64,000 nucleotides of DNA from Corythucha ciliata (Eukaryota > Arthropoda > Insecta > Hemiptera > Tingidae), in NCBI GenBank assembly GCA_038030265.1, contig CM075943.1, positions 8,618,001 to 8,682,000 of the forward strand, read 5' to 3'. Shown piece after piece: positions 46,553 through 58,377 of the stretch. Numbering within the stretch: the first letter of the stretch is position 1; every line of letters begins with the position of its first letter. The translations under genes were made by a program, and so were the position numbers. Below the pieces are notes generated by a model. That model searched no databases. It had not been told where the DNA came from and worked only from the letters and a program-made list of their open reading frames with translations.

Positions 46553-48182
46553 TCATTTGTCGACTAATTCATGGAGGACCATGTAGTAAGACACTATACT
46601 TTTTGAAAACTGAAAAATTCACGAATTTGTTAATTACGAACCTATTTTCGCTTTAAAGAAACAACAACTAAAAAAGCTAACTTCTGAAAAACTGGCGTAC
46701 TGCAAGAAGTACATGGTCCAAGCGCTCAGTTTTATAGGCTTCTTAGCAGCGGCCAGCATTATGTAGTAAGTTTTCCTGAAAGCTGTGGAGCATTCGTGCC
46801 ACGGAACGTCGTGCAAGTCATTGTAAAGTTGTTCTTGCTTGAAAAGGAGAAAGACATTCTTGTACCGAAGTAAAAGTTGGTAGTGGGAGAGGGGGGGGGG
46901 TAACTCACTTGACGAACGAGCATTTCTCCGAAATGACTGTTAAGGAGTTGATGGAAATAGCTGTAACTTATGTAGAGCATCATTTTTGCTTTAGTAAGAA
47001 ATGCCTCAGACTCCTAAAAAAAAAAAAAAACGAAACGCGAAAAACTGTACAAAAAAACAAACAAACGTGGGCATTGTGTTAATGGTATAAGTACGCTGAC
47101 TGCCAGGGCGCCAAAACTGAGGCTTAAATACGCGTGAAGTATGTCAGCAAGAATCAGACTCCTGAAGACAGCGTCAACCCTCCACAAATACCTACAAAGA
47201 ATTAATTTATTGCATTTTTCTTCACACGATAGCTGCCCAACTTACTCAATTATTAGCTGATGTTTTTTAACACAGTCTTTCAAGTAAATGTGCCTCTTTT
47301 CGTCGTTTACATGACCTTAAAAAAAATTGGATTAGGCGTTTCACTCATTTTTTCACAAATTGGTAACGTTTTTCGATTAAACCTCCTGACGGAATTTCGT
47401 GTTTCATTTGTTTCAAGTGCGTCCTTAAATTGTCAATGGCGCCGTTCGCTACGTGAATAAGCGAGAAAAAGAAAGCGTCCGCCCCCAAATATATTACCGT
47501 GCAATAGATTGAGGTGATCGAAACCCCAACGTACGTTGCCGCGTACCACCAACCGTTTAGCGGTACGGTGAATTTCAACGGCAGTTCGGTATCACTCATT
47601 GGTCTCAACGAAACCCAAGTGTCCAACAGGGGACACAGGCAGAATGTCAGCACGAAAAGAGACCCTTTCGGGAAAATTTCAATTTTAGGGTCCCCCTTAT
47701 TTAAATACCAAAAGTTTTTTATACAGATAATTTACCCATGAAACAGTGGGCTATAGACATAAAAGGAGCTCGCTTGAGCCAGTTTTTGGGCGCATCCTTC
47801 GCTAGCTCGATACCACGAAGTACGAGCCATTCCATTTCAGCGTGGTAGTACACGTAGTATAAGACTCGGTGAAGACAAGTGGTCGTCAGAGTTATAATTG
47901 TGATTTGATTGCCGTGTCGAACGATATTTTTTTCCGTCACCACTCTATAGACGAGACCGTACGTGCAACCAGCGATGGAACCACACAATATCCAGCAGTA
48001 CAGCCTATTAGAGCGTTACAGAAAGAGAAGGCGTCCGTTCGTGCTGGAGCGTTCTTTTTTTCCCCCCACGTTTATTCTTACTTAGAAATCAGAGCACCGA
48101 CGACTGTTTTACTCGGGATAGGCCACATGGAAAGAATCTTCAAGATCGTTGTCTGCGTCGTGAAAACTTTGTCGACGTCCAT
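46553..48182 (-). CDS. Odorant receptor A (insect 7TM OR family)
   Basis: Ligand-gated cation channel subunit of olfactory neurons that works with the Orco co-receptor. Eight exons: 48082-48182, 47736-48004, 47383-47664, 47246-47315, 47095-47191, 46909-47013, 46682-46837, 46553-46609. Total 378 residues, in the usual OR range, with consistent phases. Visible are the intracellular block HRVLYYVYYHAEMEWLVLRG, several hydrophobic segments, the FHQLLNSHFGE region, the HECSTAFRKTYYIMLAAAKKP block and the C-terminal FSKSIVSYYMVL tail typical of insect ORs. The intron after exon 3 uses donor GTTTAA, which is weak. It is one of three tandem same-strand genes. Confidence 0.88.
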
Positions 48183-48189
48183 TTTGATC

Positions 48190-48975
48190 AACTTCTTGTT
48201 TCTCGAGCGTACTTTTGCCATTAGGCTCACTCTTGTCATTGAGCTCAGCTCTTTTAATATGAGGGAATCCCATTATTTTTTCAGGATAATTCCAAGTAGA
48301 AACAAACAAAAATCGGCAGCAATTTTCATGAAAAAAGGCCTTCCAACTGAACGAACTTGAATATTTCATTCATTGCGTATTTGTATTGGGTGCGAATCTT
48401 CCACATATTTATTTAATCCGTAAAACTGCTTCTTGCAATCGTTTACCACTTTCCGACTGTATATTTGTCTCTTTATTACCATTCTCTTTCTCTCTCTCTC
48501 CGCTGACTTTCTCCCTCTTTCCTTTACACGCGTTCACCCACACCCTCTTGCTCTCTTTTTAATAAACAATTTGATTATTTCGTTTTCGGAGCACTAGCGC
48601 AGCATGTGAAAGGGGCATGGGCGCCCCGGGCATCACTGTACTGCGGCTTTTAATTTTTTCGACATGAATTATGTTTAAGAGCGGTGCACGCAGTTTGGAA
48701 ATTCACTTGTCACGCAAATCTCCCCCCCCCCCTCCGAAACACTAGTCCACACTGCAAATCATTCCAACCGGTCTGAGTTATTGCCAGATGTCCCGTGAAA
48801 GAAAGCGTGAGTCGAGGTCCTCCATCAGGCCTCAAAACCGCACTGCCTTGGAGAGCTCACGGTCCTTTGCAGACCAAGGGCACCTTATCGAACAACTTGC
48901 CCCTTTTTGGACCTCTTATTCGCTCAAAATTCTGCACCAGTGTAGATTTTTATATCTGTACCATTGACAAGCTTA
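48190..48975. other. Spacer upstream of odorant receptor A
   Basis: Pyrimidine-rich (CTCTCTCTCTC near 48488) AT-rich DNA with one GC-richer patch at ~48790-48900. No gene was recognised. Confidence 0.4.
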
Positions 48976-49119
48976 GGGCCGTATTCATATATTCATAGTC
49001 GTCATTCAAGCTGAGTATTTGCTTAAGCGACTTCAAATTGGTCGTTTTAATTAGTGAATTATCTGTTATGAGTCGAAAAAAGCGAATACTCAGCCTGAAT
49101 GACGACTATGAATACGGTC
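48976..49119. mobile_element. PIF/Harbinger-like MITE
   Basis: It starts right after TTA with GGGCCGTATTCATA and ends with TATGAATACGGTC. The arms also share TAGTCGTCATTCA and GCTGAGTATT. The ends resemble those of the 36236-37335 element (GGCCCGTATT). The right TTA is lost and a long T-tract follows. Confidence 0.65.
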
Positions 49120-49329
49120 TTTTTTTTTTTTTTTTTTTTGGGCATATGCAGCTAAAGCCATTAGCCGCCGTTGGTTTGCGTATATTTTTTTATTTACTTT
49201 TATTTTAATTTATTTACGTTTTTATTATTATCATTTATTATTTACTTATTTTATTAATAAACGGCCCTTAATGTTTTAATTAATTCAGATTGTAAGTATA
49301 TTAGATATAGGACAGGTGGAAAAATCACC

Positions 49330-51060
49330 ACTGGTCTAGAATTTTGAGCGAATGGAACACGCTAAGAGCAAACATCCGTGGCGCCAACCCCACGAAATTG
49401 GTCTCCCAACCCAGAGCCAAAACCTCGAAATTTGATGTTTCAATATATTACTAAAGAGGCTAATTGGTGTTTGTGGTGAGCCCACACCGCGCATTTTGCT
49501 TTCTGAAGAGCCTAACCCGTGAAATTTGTTTTTTGAATTCCGCAAAACCACCCACGAAATTGATTTTTTCAGGGATTAGGAAGCCGCGAAATTGTTTTTT
49601 TGCAAAACCGTGATGGATTTTTCTTTAGCCAAATCCCTAGTACAGGAAATAAAGCTTTAAAAAAAAGGCAGAACAGCGGCAAAATTCGGCCCAACTTCAA
49701 ATGTGGCTTTAAAAAATTCATTTTGATGTATACTTCCAGGATTTGAAGAGTCCGCAACGATACGGGGTGGCAAACATCCTTTAAAGGGTGGGTAGACGTT
49801 GGCCAACTCATCGCTTTAGGAGGAAAGAAATTTGCCCGAACAGGGGGTCTTATCCTACGAAGTTTTGTGCGCCGAGTCTATAAAAATCATTTTCATACAA
49901 GTCCGTAAGACGATTAGTTTTTGAGTTACGACGTAAATTATTTTAAAAAACGTGGGTTTTGGCTTAAATATTCCCAAAAAATCCTCACGTCCAACGTTTA
50001 GTAATGCAGTTGACGTAGATGTCATTTCTGAAGGAGTTTTTCGCGCTGAATCGAATGCATGGTGGCTCGTTTCTCTGCCCTCTGCCTATTCTTTGAGTTA
50101 CTAACGATAATACCTTGATATGCTATGAAAATGTGTTTAAAGATTTTGAGCAGGAATAATCAATGTTCGACGAATGAGCGTTTGAAGGGATCGCTGGGGT
50201 CAATACTTTTTGAGATACGCCAACAAGTAGGAGAACGAATCCTTTAAAAATACTGGAGATGTTTGTTAGTAACTCAAAAAGTATTGTTACTACCGACCCC
50301 TACTATAGCTCATTCAATTCAGCACAAAAACCTGCGTATGATGGGAGAAAATGGTCAGTCCTGCGTAAATCATTATACAAATGTTTTAGGGCACATTTAA
50401 GTATAGAAAAAATCGTGTTTTTTGGGAAGTTTCATTCATAACTCAAATAATATTTATCTCAGAAAATCGAGCAACCGTGCATTTGATTCAGCACCAAAAA
50501 CAACTTCAGAAACGACATATGAAACGACTTCATCACTAAATGTAGTGCGTGAAGATTTTAATAAACTAACCAAGCCAAAAACAACGTTTTTTACTTCAAA
50601 TTCTGCCTTAACTCGAGAAGTAATCAGCCCACGGACTTGGGGCTGATTTTTATCGACTCAATACACACAACTGCACAGGATTAGTTACCTCGTTTGGGTA
50701 ATTTTTTCCATCCCTTCTAGGGGTGAGTTGGCCTACGGCTACCCGCCCTTAAAAATAGGTTCGCCACCCCGTATCGTTGCAGACTCTTCGAATCCTCAAA
50801 GTATACATTAAATGGATTTTTTAAAGCCATATTCGAAATTGGGCCGAATTTTGCCGCTATTCTGGCTACTACTATTCTGGCGGTACTATCCGAAAGAATG
50901 GGGGTTTCAGGTGCTTCTGCCAAATTTGGGTTTTGAACGATCCAACTCCGAGAAATTTGGGTTTGGTTGAGACCACACTACGAAATTCCACCGGACTTCC
51001 CCTTTTTTCGGTCTCTTCTCGCCCTCATTCTTTCATCAAAGTCGCCCCTCGCCATCGTGG
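49330..51060. repeat. Large near-palindromic satellite-like block
   Basis: The left half recurs as reverse complement in the right half, centred near 50250-50270. The best pairing is 49655-49815 against ~50700-50880 (shared GCAACGATACGGGGTGGC and GGCAAAATTCGGCCCAA). Inner units beginning TTTTTGAGTTACGACGT (49917), TTTGAGTTACTAACG (50093) and CTTTTTGAGATACGC (50206) have inverted partners at ~50620, ~50440 and ~50270. The outer parts contain decayed CACGAAATTG-type units. No coding frame. Confidence 0.7.
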
Positions 51061-51294
51061 CTGGCTTCAAGTGGACAATAAAGAGAACTGCTGCATGCGG
51101 AAGGTATAGGGTGATGTGAGGGGAGTGGAATCTGCTAGCTGTGATCCCATATGACTTCTCCGACTATAAAACGTTCACTGTAGCCCATAGTGATTGATGT
51201 ACTCCCTTATGACCACGAAACTTGATATGTGCCCCCCCCCCTACCTTGCTGTGTGGTCACGATTTAGAAAACAGATACGGCCAAAACTGGTAAT

Positions 51295-51735
51295 GACAAA
51301 AATATGTTTATGAAAGATGTTGTCTCCCCACGTGTTTATTTTATTTTACAACCAGAACCGGTTTTCTGCCTACTTTGAGGCCATCCTCAGTGGTTCTATC
51401 TTAAAGAAGCTTTTGAGTGCAGAGCACTTCGTCCGATTTTTAATATCAACTGAAAATTGAAGCCTAAGTACCTAAGGGGTATTTTTTCTTTCCCACTAGT
51501 GGGCGGCAAAGAGGGGAGCAACGAGAGGAAGGGCGAATCGGGCACGTCTGCTCTAGCATTCAGGCACGCCGGATTTCTTCAATTGATGTTAAAAATCGGA
51601 CGAAGTGCTCTGCACTCAAAAGCTTCTTTAAGATAGAACCACTGAGGATGGCCTCAAAGTAGGCAGAAAACCGGTTCTGGTTGTAAAATGAAATAAACAC
51701 GTGTGGAGACAACATCTTTCATAAACATATTTGTC
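51295..51735. mobile_element. Foldback element with ~160-bp inverted arms
   Basis: Arm 51295-51455 pairs with 51575-51735; shared blocks include ATGTTTATGAAAGATGTTGT, ACAACCAGAACCGGTTTTCT and TTTAAGAAGCTTTTGAGTGC/its complement. The 13-bp AAAACTGGTAATG occurs just before the left arm (51282-51294) and again at ~51773, which may be a target duplication of a slightly larger element. The block TGAGGATGGCC...GGC...GAAAACCGGTTC resembles the ends of Penelope-like and related retroelements. Confidence 0.7.
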
Positions 51736-51961
51736 TCAACGCAAACCACACAATGTCGCCGTCAAGAAATGTAAAACTGGTAATGTCATTGCGATGATTG
51801 CTGTGGGGAGGGGGGTGTATAAGGGCGTTTCGTACCATGCCATTTCTTCGATCAAGTGTATTTTACGATTATACAGCTACCAAGTTTACACAAGAAAAAG
51901 TGCGTGATATTCAATAATAATCCCTTCAGCTTATTTCGTTTTCGGGGGTCCCCAAGAAGTA

Positions 51962-53606
51962 CTAAACTTTTGTGTCAATCACTTGATGAAGGACCATAAA
52001 GTAGGAGAGTACGTTTTTTGAAAACTGAAAAAAAAAACAACGAAAATAGTCGTAACGTGGTGGTGGTGGGTGGATGCGGTTGGGGTAATTTCCAGCATCC
52101 TCAAAACATTTTGATCAAACCTCTGCAAAACCTTTGTATTCCAAGTAATACATGGTCCAAGCACTCAGTTTAATTGGTGTTTTAGACGCTGACACCATGA
52201 TGTAGTAGGTTTTTCTGAAGTGCACCGAACACTCGTACCAAGGGATTTGGAGTATGTCCGTAAAGAGTTTTTCCTGCTGTTAATCCTCACGATTATAATA
52301 ACTTCATTACCTACCGTTGTAAAAATGTCTCCAGAACCTGTTGAACAAGTTGTTCTCCAAAATAGCTGTTCAAAAACTGATGCCAAACGCAAACGATGAC
52401 AAACAGGGTCATCTTGACCCAATCTAAAAATGTTATTGTCTCCTGGTAGGGGGGTGGGGGTAACTCGCGTTAATGGCGTACAATAGTGTGATTGAAGGGG
52501 ACAGGGGGGTTAAATACGCTGAGAGCGAGGATTCCAAAACTGAGGCTCAACACTGCGTGAAGGACGTCTGCCAAAACCGGGCTTCGGTACGAGCCCTCTA
52601 AAAGCCTCAAATACCTGGCGGACGTAGTACAATTTAAAATGACTCACCAAAAAAGGTGTAATTTGACCAAAAATTGCTCCACCTCATTATTTCCTGGTGT
52701 TGTTTGATACATTCTTTCAGGTAATTGTGTCTTTTGTGATCTTTTGGAACGAAATGAAAAGATGAATTTTATTCTTGTTTCTTGAATTATTGTTTTTTTC
52801 GAACTCCAACACACTTCTTACCATCTGCAGGTGTAACTTGTTTCATATTTCGTAGTTTTCCTCTCAAGTTCTGGATAGAACCATTTCCCGCGTGGATAAG
52901 AATGAAAAAGAAGGAATCTGCCGTCAAGTAGACGAGTGAAACAATTTCTATGGCGGCGGAACAGACAAAATACTGAAAGGCAAACCACCAACCCGTCTGT
53001 GGGCCAACCGTGTGTATTTTCATAGGGAGAACAAGCGGGTAACCGGCCCAGTAATTCAGCACGGGTACGGCGAACCATATAACAGCCGCGGCCATTCCTT
53101 AAAAAGAGATTGTTAAGGAAGGAAGACCGATGTAACCATAACGACGATCCCTTCTCACCTGATAAATAATATGCGCGACTTAGCGATGGTGACCATTTGT
53201 GCCAGTCGGGCGGTGAATCTTTGGCGAATTGAATTGCTTTTTTCATCAACGCCTCTAACTCGTCGTGATGACCTACATAGTACAGCATTCTGTCTAACGA
53301 GGTGAGCGTCAGAGTTATTAAGCAGATCGCCTCGCTTTCAACGATAATACTTTTCTCCCCTATGACTTTCAACGTGAGTCCAAGAGTAACTCCTGTTAAG
53401 ATTCCTCCCATTGACCAATAGTAAATCCTATTTAGTCAGTCCAAAAAGTCAGTTCTTTTTTTTTCGGGTGCTCCTCCCCTTGATTGTCTTCAAACTTACT
53501 TCAGCATGGCCAACGCCAACGGGTTTTTGGTTCGTGCCGGCCACATGCAAGCAGCTCTAAGTCCTGACAAAGAAGATGAAAACACACAATTCGTGTCTTC
53601 AAACAT
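51962..53606 (-). CDS. Odorant receptor B (insect 7TM OR family)
   Basis: Eight exons: 53500-53606, 53159-53427, 52822-53097, 52684-52741, 52518-52614, 52338-52442, 52121-52276, 51962-52024; 376 residues with consistent phases. Exons 2, 5, 6 and 7 have exactly the same lengths (269, 97, 105, 156) as in the other two receptors here. Conserved blocks: LDRMLYYVGHHDELEALMK, FGEQLVQQ, WYECSVHFRKTYYIMVSASKTPIKLSAWTMYYLEY and the tail FSKNVLSYFMVLHQ. It is closest to receptor A over exon 7. The donor after exon 4 (GTGGAG) is weak. The ligand is unknown. Confidence 0.88.
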
Positions 53607-53609
53607 GTC

Positions 53610-55390
53610 TCGCGTTGAATTGTCAAAATTTACGGTCCACCTTTTATAATGAGGTGGGAGGGAAATGGTCTAAAAAGAAAAACCGCACTTTCTAACCATA
53701 ATGAAGGAGTGCATATAGGTACCTATACGACGTTATCGATTGAACTCGAAATAACAGGATATGCAGAGCTTTTAGTTTATTACGGGCATTAACCACTTCC
53801 ACTGTTCGTCCTTGATATTATGATGGAGCCCTTCAAGCTTCGAGAAATGATTGGACCCGCCCCATGTAAACACCCTCTCCCCCCGAACAGCAAAATTTGA
53901 GCATGGGCTAACATGCCTTCCCACCCAAACTTACCGTATATAACTAATGTTTTCATTTATTTCCAAAACTGTTATCCCCTTCCCTTTTTCCCTCCTTTCA
54001 CGATACAGTTGGTAGATAATGGGGAACTGAATTTTGACTTTTTTAATTTTTAACGTAGCACGGTCCTAAAAGGTGACCCCTTAGAGCTGCATGAATTCAT
54101 AACGAACGTTGATTCATACGTGAGAGCGTGCAGAAATGACAGTCACGGAACCCCTCTTCCCTAGTTCAGCTTTGGAAGGGGACTGTTATTTGCCAGATTG
54201 AAAATTATACCGCGCGGTATAATACTTGTTTTGCTGTAATGTTGAACTGAAATAAATAAAAATCCATCTGGGGCCGCCGTCCGCATTATTTACTCGCTAA
54301 AAAGAAAGCGGTTGAATTTAAAAAGCGCGACATTCGTAGCGTTCAAAGGGATCTGTCGCCCATTTCATCAGTAAAGTGCTCCGAGTATTGCGGGATTGAA
54401 TTGAGTTGAAAAGCCGTACTGCGGGTTACGGCCTACACGTTGATGATGAGTGGGCGTGAAAGTTAGGCTCTTTCAGCAACCTTTTGTGAACGAATGACTA
54501 ATGAAAATTAATTTGACATGAGGTTGGGCTAAATTGACGCCATAGTAGCCAGCCTATTTGTCACCATAGTATTCAGATTCTGGAAATAAATTATCATTTT
54601 TAGACATTCGTGGGACTCGCCCGGGGGTCCCTGAGCTGGAAAATTAACGATTTTTGAAGATAGTCAGATATATAGGGCTATTCAGCTAATTGTCACTTTT
54701 TTAGACGATATAGTAACAAGTTTTTCTGGCTTAGTAGCATGGTTCTTAGGCTACAGAGCTCAGTTTCAACGGTAAACCCAGATTTAACCAAATAACTGAA
54801 TTTGATGGCTATAAATTGGCAAGTGCTCCATTCCAGTCTGTTTCTCGGCATGAGCATTGATAGGTAGAGCATGATCCAAGTGTGTATAGGTAATTGGTTT
54901 CTGGAACTGAGTTTGCCTGTGTGCAGGTCTAGAGCCACATATCAAATTGATCACGTCAGTTCATTGACCGTAAAATTGTCATTTTATAAAGCCTAATTTG
55001 CGGGATGTGGGCCTTGCCAATTCAGACTCTAGGGACCTTTTTACGCATAGTCACACGATTATGATAGTATTGATAGTAATATTGCGTTTTTCGCATGGAA
55101 AACCCCTCACCCCGTTGTTTTTATGCGCTCATGCACCTGGAAGCTGGAATGCTATGCATTTCTTTTTTACAAAGTGAACCCCCCCCCCCCCCCGGTGGAA
55201 GGTTGGTGCTAGGAGTTCTACCCCTGTCCATCCGCCGCGCTTGTATGTAAATGGTGTGGAACATAATGATCAACAAAAAAAAGTAAATAAATTGATATGC
55301 GTGACGTCTATTCATGACTTCATGTGTATACAGTTGCTGCGTGATATCTGCATTAATAACATCGGCTATTTTGGCATTTTAAAGTCCGTC
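53610..55390. other. Spacer between odorant receptors B and C
   Basis: AT-rich intergenic DNA. A C-run at ~55178-55193 and short open frames are the only visible features; none resembles a receptor exon. Confidence 0.5.
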
Positions 55391-55396
55391 TGATTA

Positions 55397-56999
55397 TTAT
55401 TTTTTATTAGCAACCTGGCGCAGGACCATGTAATACGACAGAATATTTTTCGCAAACTACGAGAAAAAACAATTATTAAACAATCGAGCGATAAAACACA
55501 AGACGATCACTCACATCCATGAATGTGCGGTACTGTAGGTAGAAGACTCGCCAAGCACTCAACATGATTGGATTCATCATTCCCATTTGCATAATGTGGA
55601 AACTCTTTCTAAATTCCACGTTGTAATCGGTCCAAGGCACTGTGTGTAAGTCGGTGAACAATTTAGTTTGCTAAAAAAAAAGAAAGAAAAATTAACGAGG
55701 AGCTGAAAACTGGAGGGGTATTCGTGGTTGCCTGGTCGAACAAGTGCTGACCGAAGAAACTATTGATGAAGTGATGAAATACGCAATAACCCACGAATAT
55801 GATCATTTTCATCCATTCAAAAAAACTTTTGGATTCCTGGGAAAAGGGGCGAAAGACGTATATAGCACCGCGATAAATTCGCATCCCATTACCTTACACT
55901 TAGGGTCAGGATGGCAAAGGTGAGGCTTATGAGTCCGTGTAAGACATCGTAAACAATGAGCGTTCTGTAGGTTAAATCTATTTTCCGTAGGTATCTATTA
56001 AACATACGGTAATTATCGCATCGTTTGAGAGCTATTTTATTGAAGTTAATTGAGCGTTACTCGACAATGGAAATGTGTTCTTTGGCGAGACTTTTTACAT
56101 AGACGTGTGCCAAGCTGGAGCTTTCTGTTCGCGTGTTTAGAGGGGAAGCAACAAACGGTAGTGATTAGTTATTTCTATTGGGCGAATGTTATTTTATTAC
56201 CATAGATTTTCGAGCCACGCATGCTTTTGAGTTTCGTTCTTAAAGTTTTGATCGAACCATTTGCAACGCGGATCATGGTGAAAAAGAAAGTGTCAGCCGC
56301 TAGGTAGATGTGTGCGGCAGCAATGACGCTAATGCAACACAAAAGGTACACTACCAAGAAGAGCGATCCGGAAATCTCAATGGGAATGTAAATACTCAGA
56401 GGGATTTTGGTGTCTCGGATCGATCTATTGACTGACAAATCTTCAACTAAAGGACCGGTAAGCCACACGATGACAGCGCCAAATCCTGGACCCAAACATA
56501 ACCCCAGCTTTAATCCTTGAACGAACTTTGAAACTTAAATTGTCACAAACCCGCCAAGCAATACAATTGACTAATGATTCCGGTGTATTTAAGCCAATCT
56601 TTAGGGCAGTCTCGAGCGAGTTCTCGACCCCGCTGATATAGCCAGAATAGATCGCCGTGATGTCGCCTGTAGTAAAGCACCCGATGAATGCTCGTTCCAA
56701 CTAGGGTCAAAATGTAAATGGCTTCGCTCCGAGCGACGAGATTTTTCGTCGAAAGCGCTTTAATGATCAGTCCGAGTGTCGTTACAGCCAGTAGGACGGT
56801 CAAATTCCAGGAAAAAACGCTTATTCACGAAAGAGACACATTGGCCGCATTTTTAAAAAACGTTATTTGTCTACCAGTCAACTTACTTGACAGCCAACTT
56901 GGCTGAGCTCCGCTTAAATGGAGCGGGCCACATTGTGACCCATTGCATCATTGTTGTCTGAGCATAAAACACATCAGTAGAGACTGTTTTAAGGGCCAT
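55397..56999 (-). CDS. Odorant receptor C (insect 7TM OR family)
   Basis: Eight exons: 56887-56999, 56551-56819, 56201-56515, 56061-56124, 55898-55994, 55732-55836, 55515-55670, 55397-55456; 392 residues with consistent phases. The start is MALKTVSTDVFYAQ; receptor blocks are HRVLYYRRHHGDLFWLYQRG, FHHFINSFFGQHLFDQ, VEFRKSFHIMQMGMMNPIMLSAW and tail FAKNILSYYMVLRQ. Exon 3 is ~30 nt longer than in A and B. The intron after exon 6 begins GC (GCAACC), not GT; since length and phase match the paralogues exactly, a GC-AG intron is likely, but a mutated donor would make this a young pseudogene. Confidence 0.83.
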
Positions 57000-58377
57000 T
57001 TTCCATAAGAAACTGAGAAAAACCCGAACAGTTTCACGGAATTCTACCTTTATATACGGAGAAGATTTCATTGAAAATTCCCTCAAGACTGTAATTTCGG
57101 ACCTTCTTGAATATTATAGACGCGCGAGTTAAGGAAGAGCCCTTTAAAGAATGAAAGAACTAAGAAGAAAAGGGCTGCACGAAGAACGTTATCGACCTTT
57201 CAGGTCAAACATCCAGGCCGTGCTCGGCAGTTGCACATTTGACCCTCAAGACCATTGTACCTTCTCTCCCGTTTCCATGAGATTTAGTTCCCGAGACCCA
57301 GCAACCTCCCGGAAGGCGCTGGTCAGTGCCTTAAATCACAAAATCCTGAGGAGTCTACGCACCATAGTCACTGGCAAGTGACTATAGTCGCAAAGTACAG
57401 GGTTTGTGAACTAGGGCTTTAGACGATTTTATAATGCCGATATTCTTAAGCAAACAATTGCCGTAAACAATACTCAGAAAAAGGATATTTCTAGGCGTAA
57501 AAGTCTCCGCTATTTCATTATAACTTCAACACAATGAACGCCTACAACAATTTCCAACTATTAATTAGAATAAAATCGTGAAAAATAATGTTCATTAAAA
57601 CGCCGTACTTCCTGTCTTCTACGGGAACATTTCATTAAAACGAGATAAGGTTAAATCATTAATATGAAAATTTAATTTAATTATAAAATAATGAGCCTAC
57701 GGAAATCGAGTATAAAACGAATAAAGGATCATCATCGTACCTCTAATCGACTCACGACGCGTGAAAAAAAAAAAAAAAAAAAAACTACACACAATGGGAT
57801 TTTTCGGTATCGACGACGACGACGACGACAACAACTGCTGCTGGTGGCACTTGGAAATCGTCGGTCTCGACCTTTTTATGGCACTCGTCTATGCCGTGGG
57901 ATGAATAAACAAAACAGCGACGATATTTTCAAGAGCGAAACGTGCCGTGCGCCGAATCTGTTTTCATTTTTGGCGTCAATTTGGAACAAATTCTGCGTGG
58001 GACTTCGCTGGACCACTCGGGTGTTCGGAAAATCAAACCGAAACCAACGGCAGTTCAAGACTGTCACTTTTGGCCCATTTATAAGGGGCACGTTGGCACC
58101 GCACGGCTCCCAGTGTGAACAGGAGTGTGAACACTACCAAAATCTCCAAAGTGGAGATACTTGTTTCGAACATTTCTACTACCTCAGTACCTCAAGGCTC
58201 ATTTAGCGCTTTAATTGACCTCTAAAGCGGTTTTTCACAAAACGGTAAAAGCGTAATTCCAGTGGAAGATGCTTGGCCTGCCGCCCTACAAAATGTTGTG
58301 CGAGTTTTTAGTATCTCAAAGTATTTTCAGGCGCTAGTACGAAAGAATTTCCATCGGTAGCAAGTGTGTACCGTTGT
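57000..58377. other. Spacer between odorant receptor C and the hAT-like element
   Basis: No gene is supported. A 171-codon frame (57691-58206) spans an A19-like tract and GAC/CAA triplet runs, and its product has simple-sequence composition. Confidence 0.5.

Noticed and set aside
51340..51420. Hammerhead ribozyme in the foldback arm
   Set aside because: The conserved CTGATGA core is not exact (CTGAGGATG on the pairing strand) and stems were not convincingly formed by eye.
54693..54938. 81-codon minus frame as a fourth odorant receptor remnant
   Set aside because: No alignment to exon blocks of the three receptors and no splice sites in the expected places.
57691..58206. 171-codon open frame between odorant receptor C and the hAT-like element
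   Set aside because: Contains a long A-tract (lysine run) and triplet runs, no domain, no splice or start context; composition is simple-sequence.
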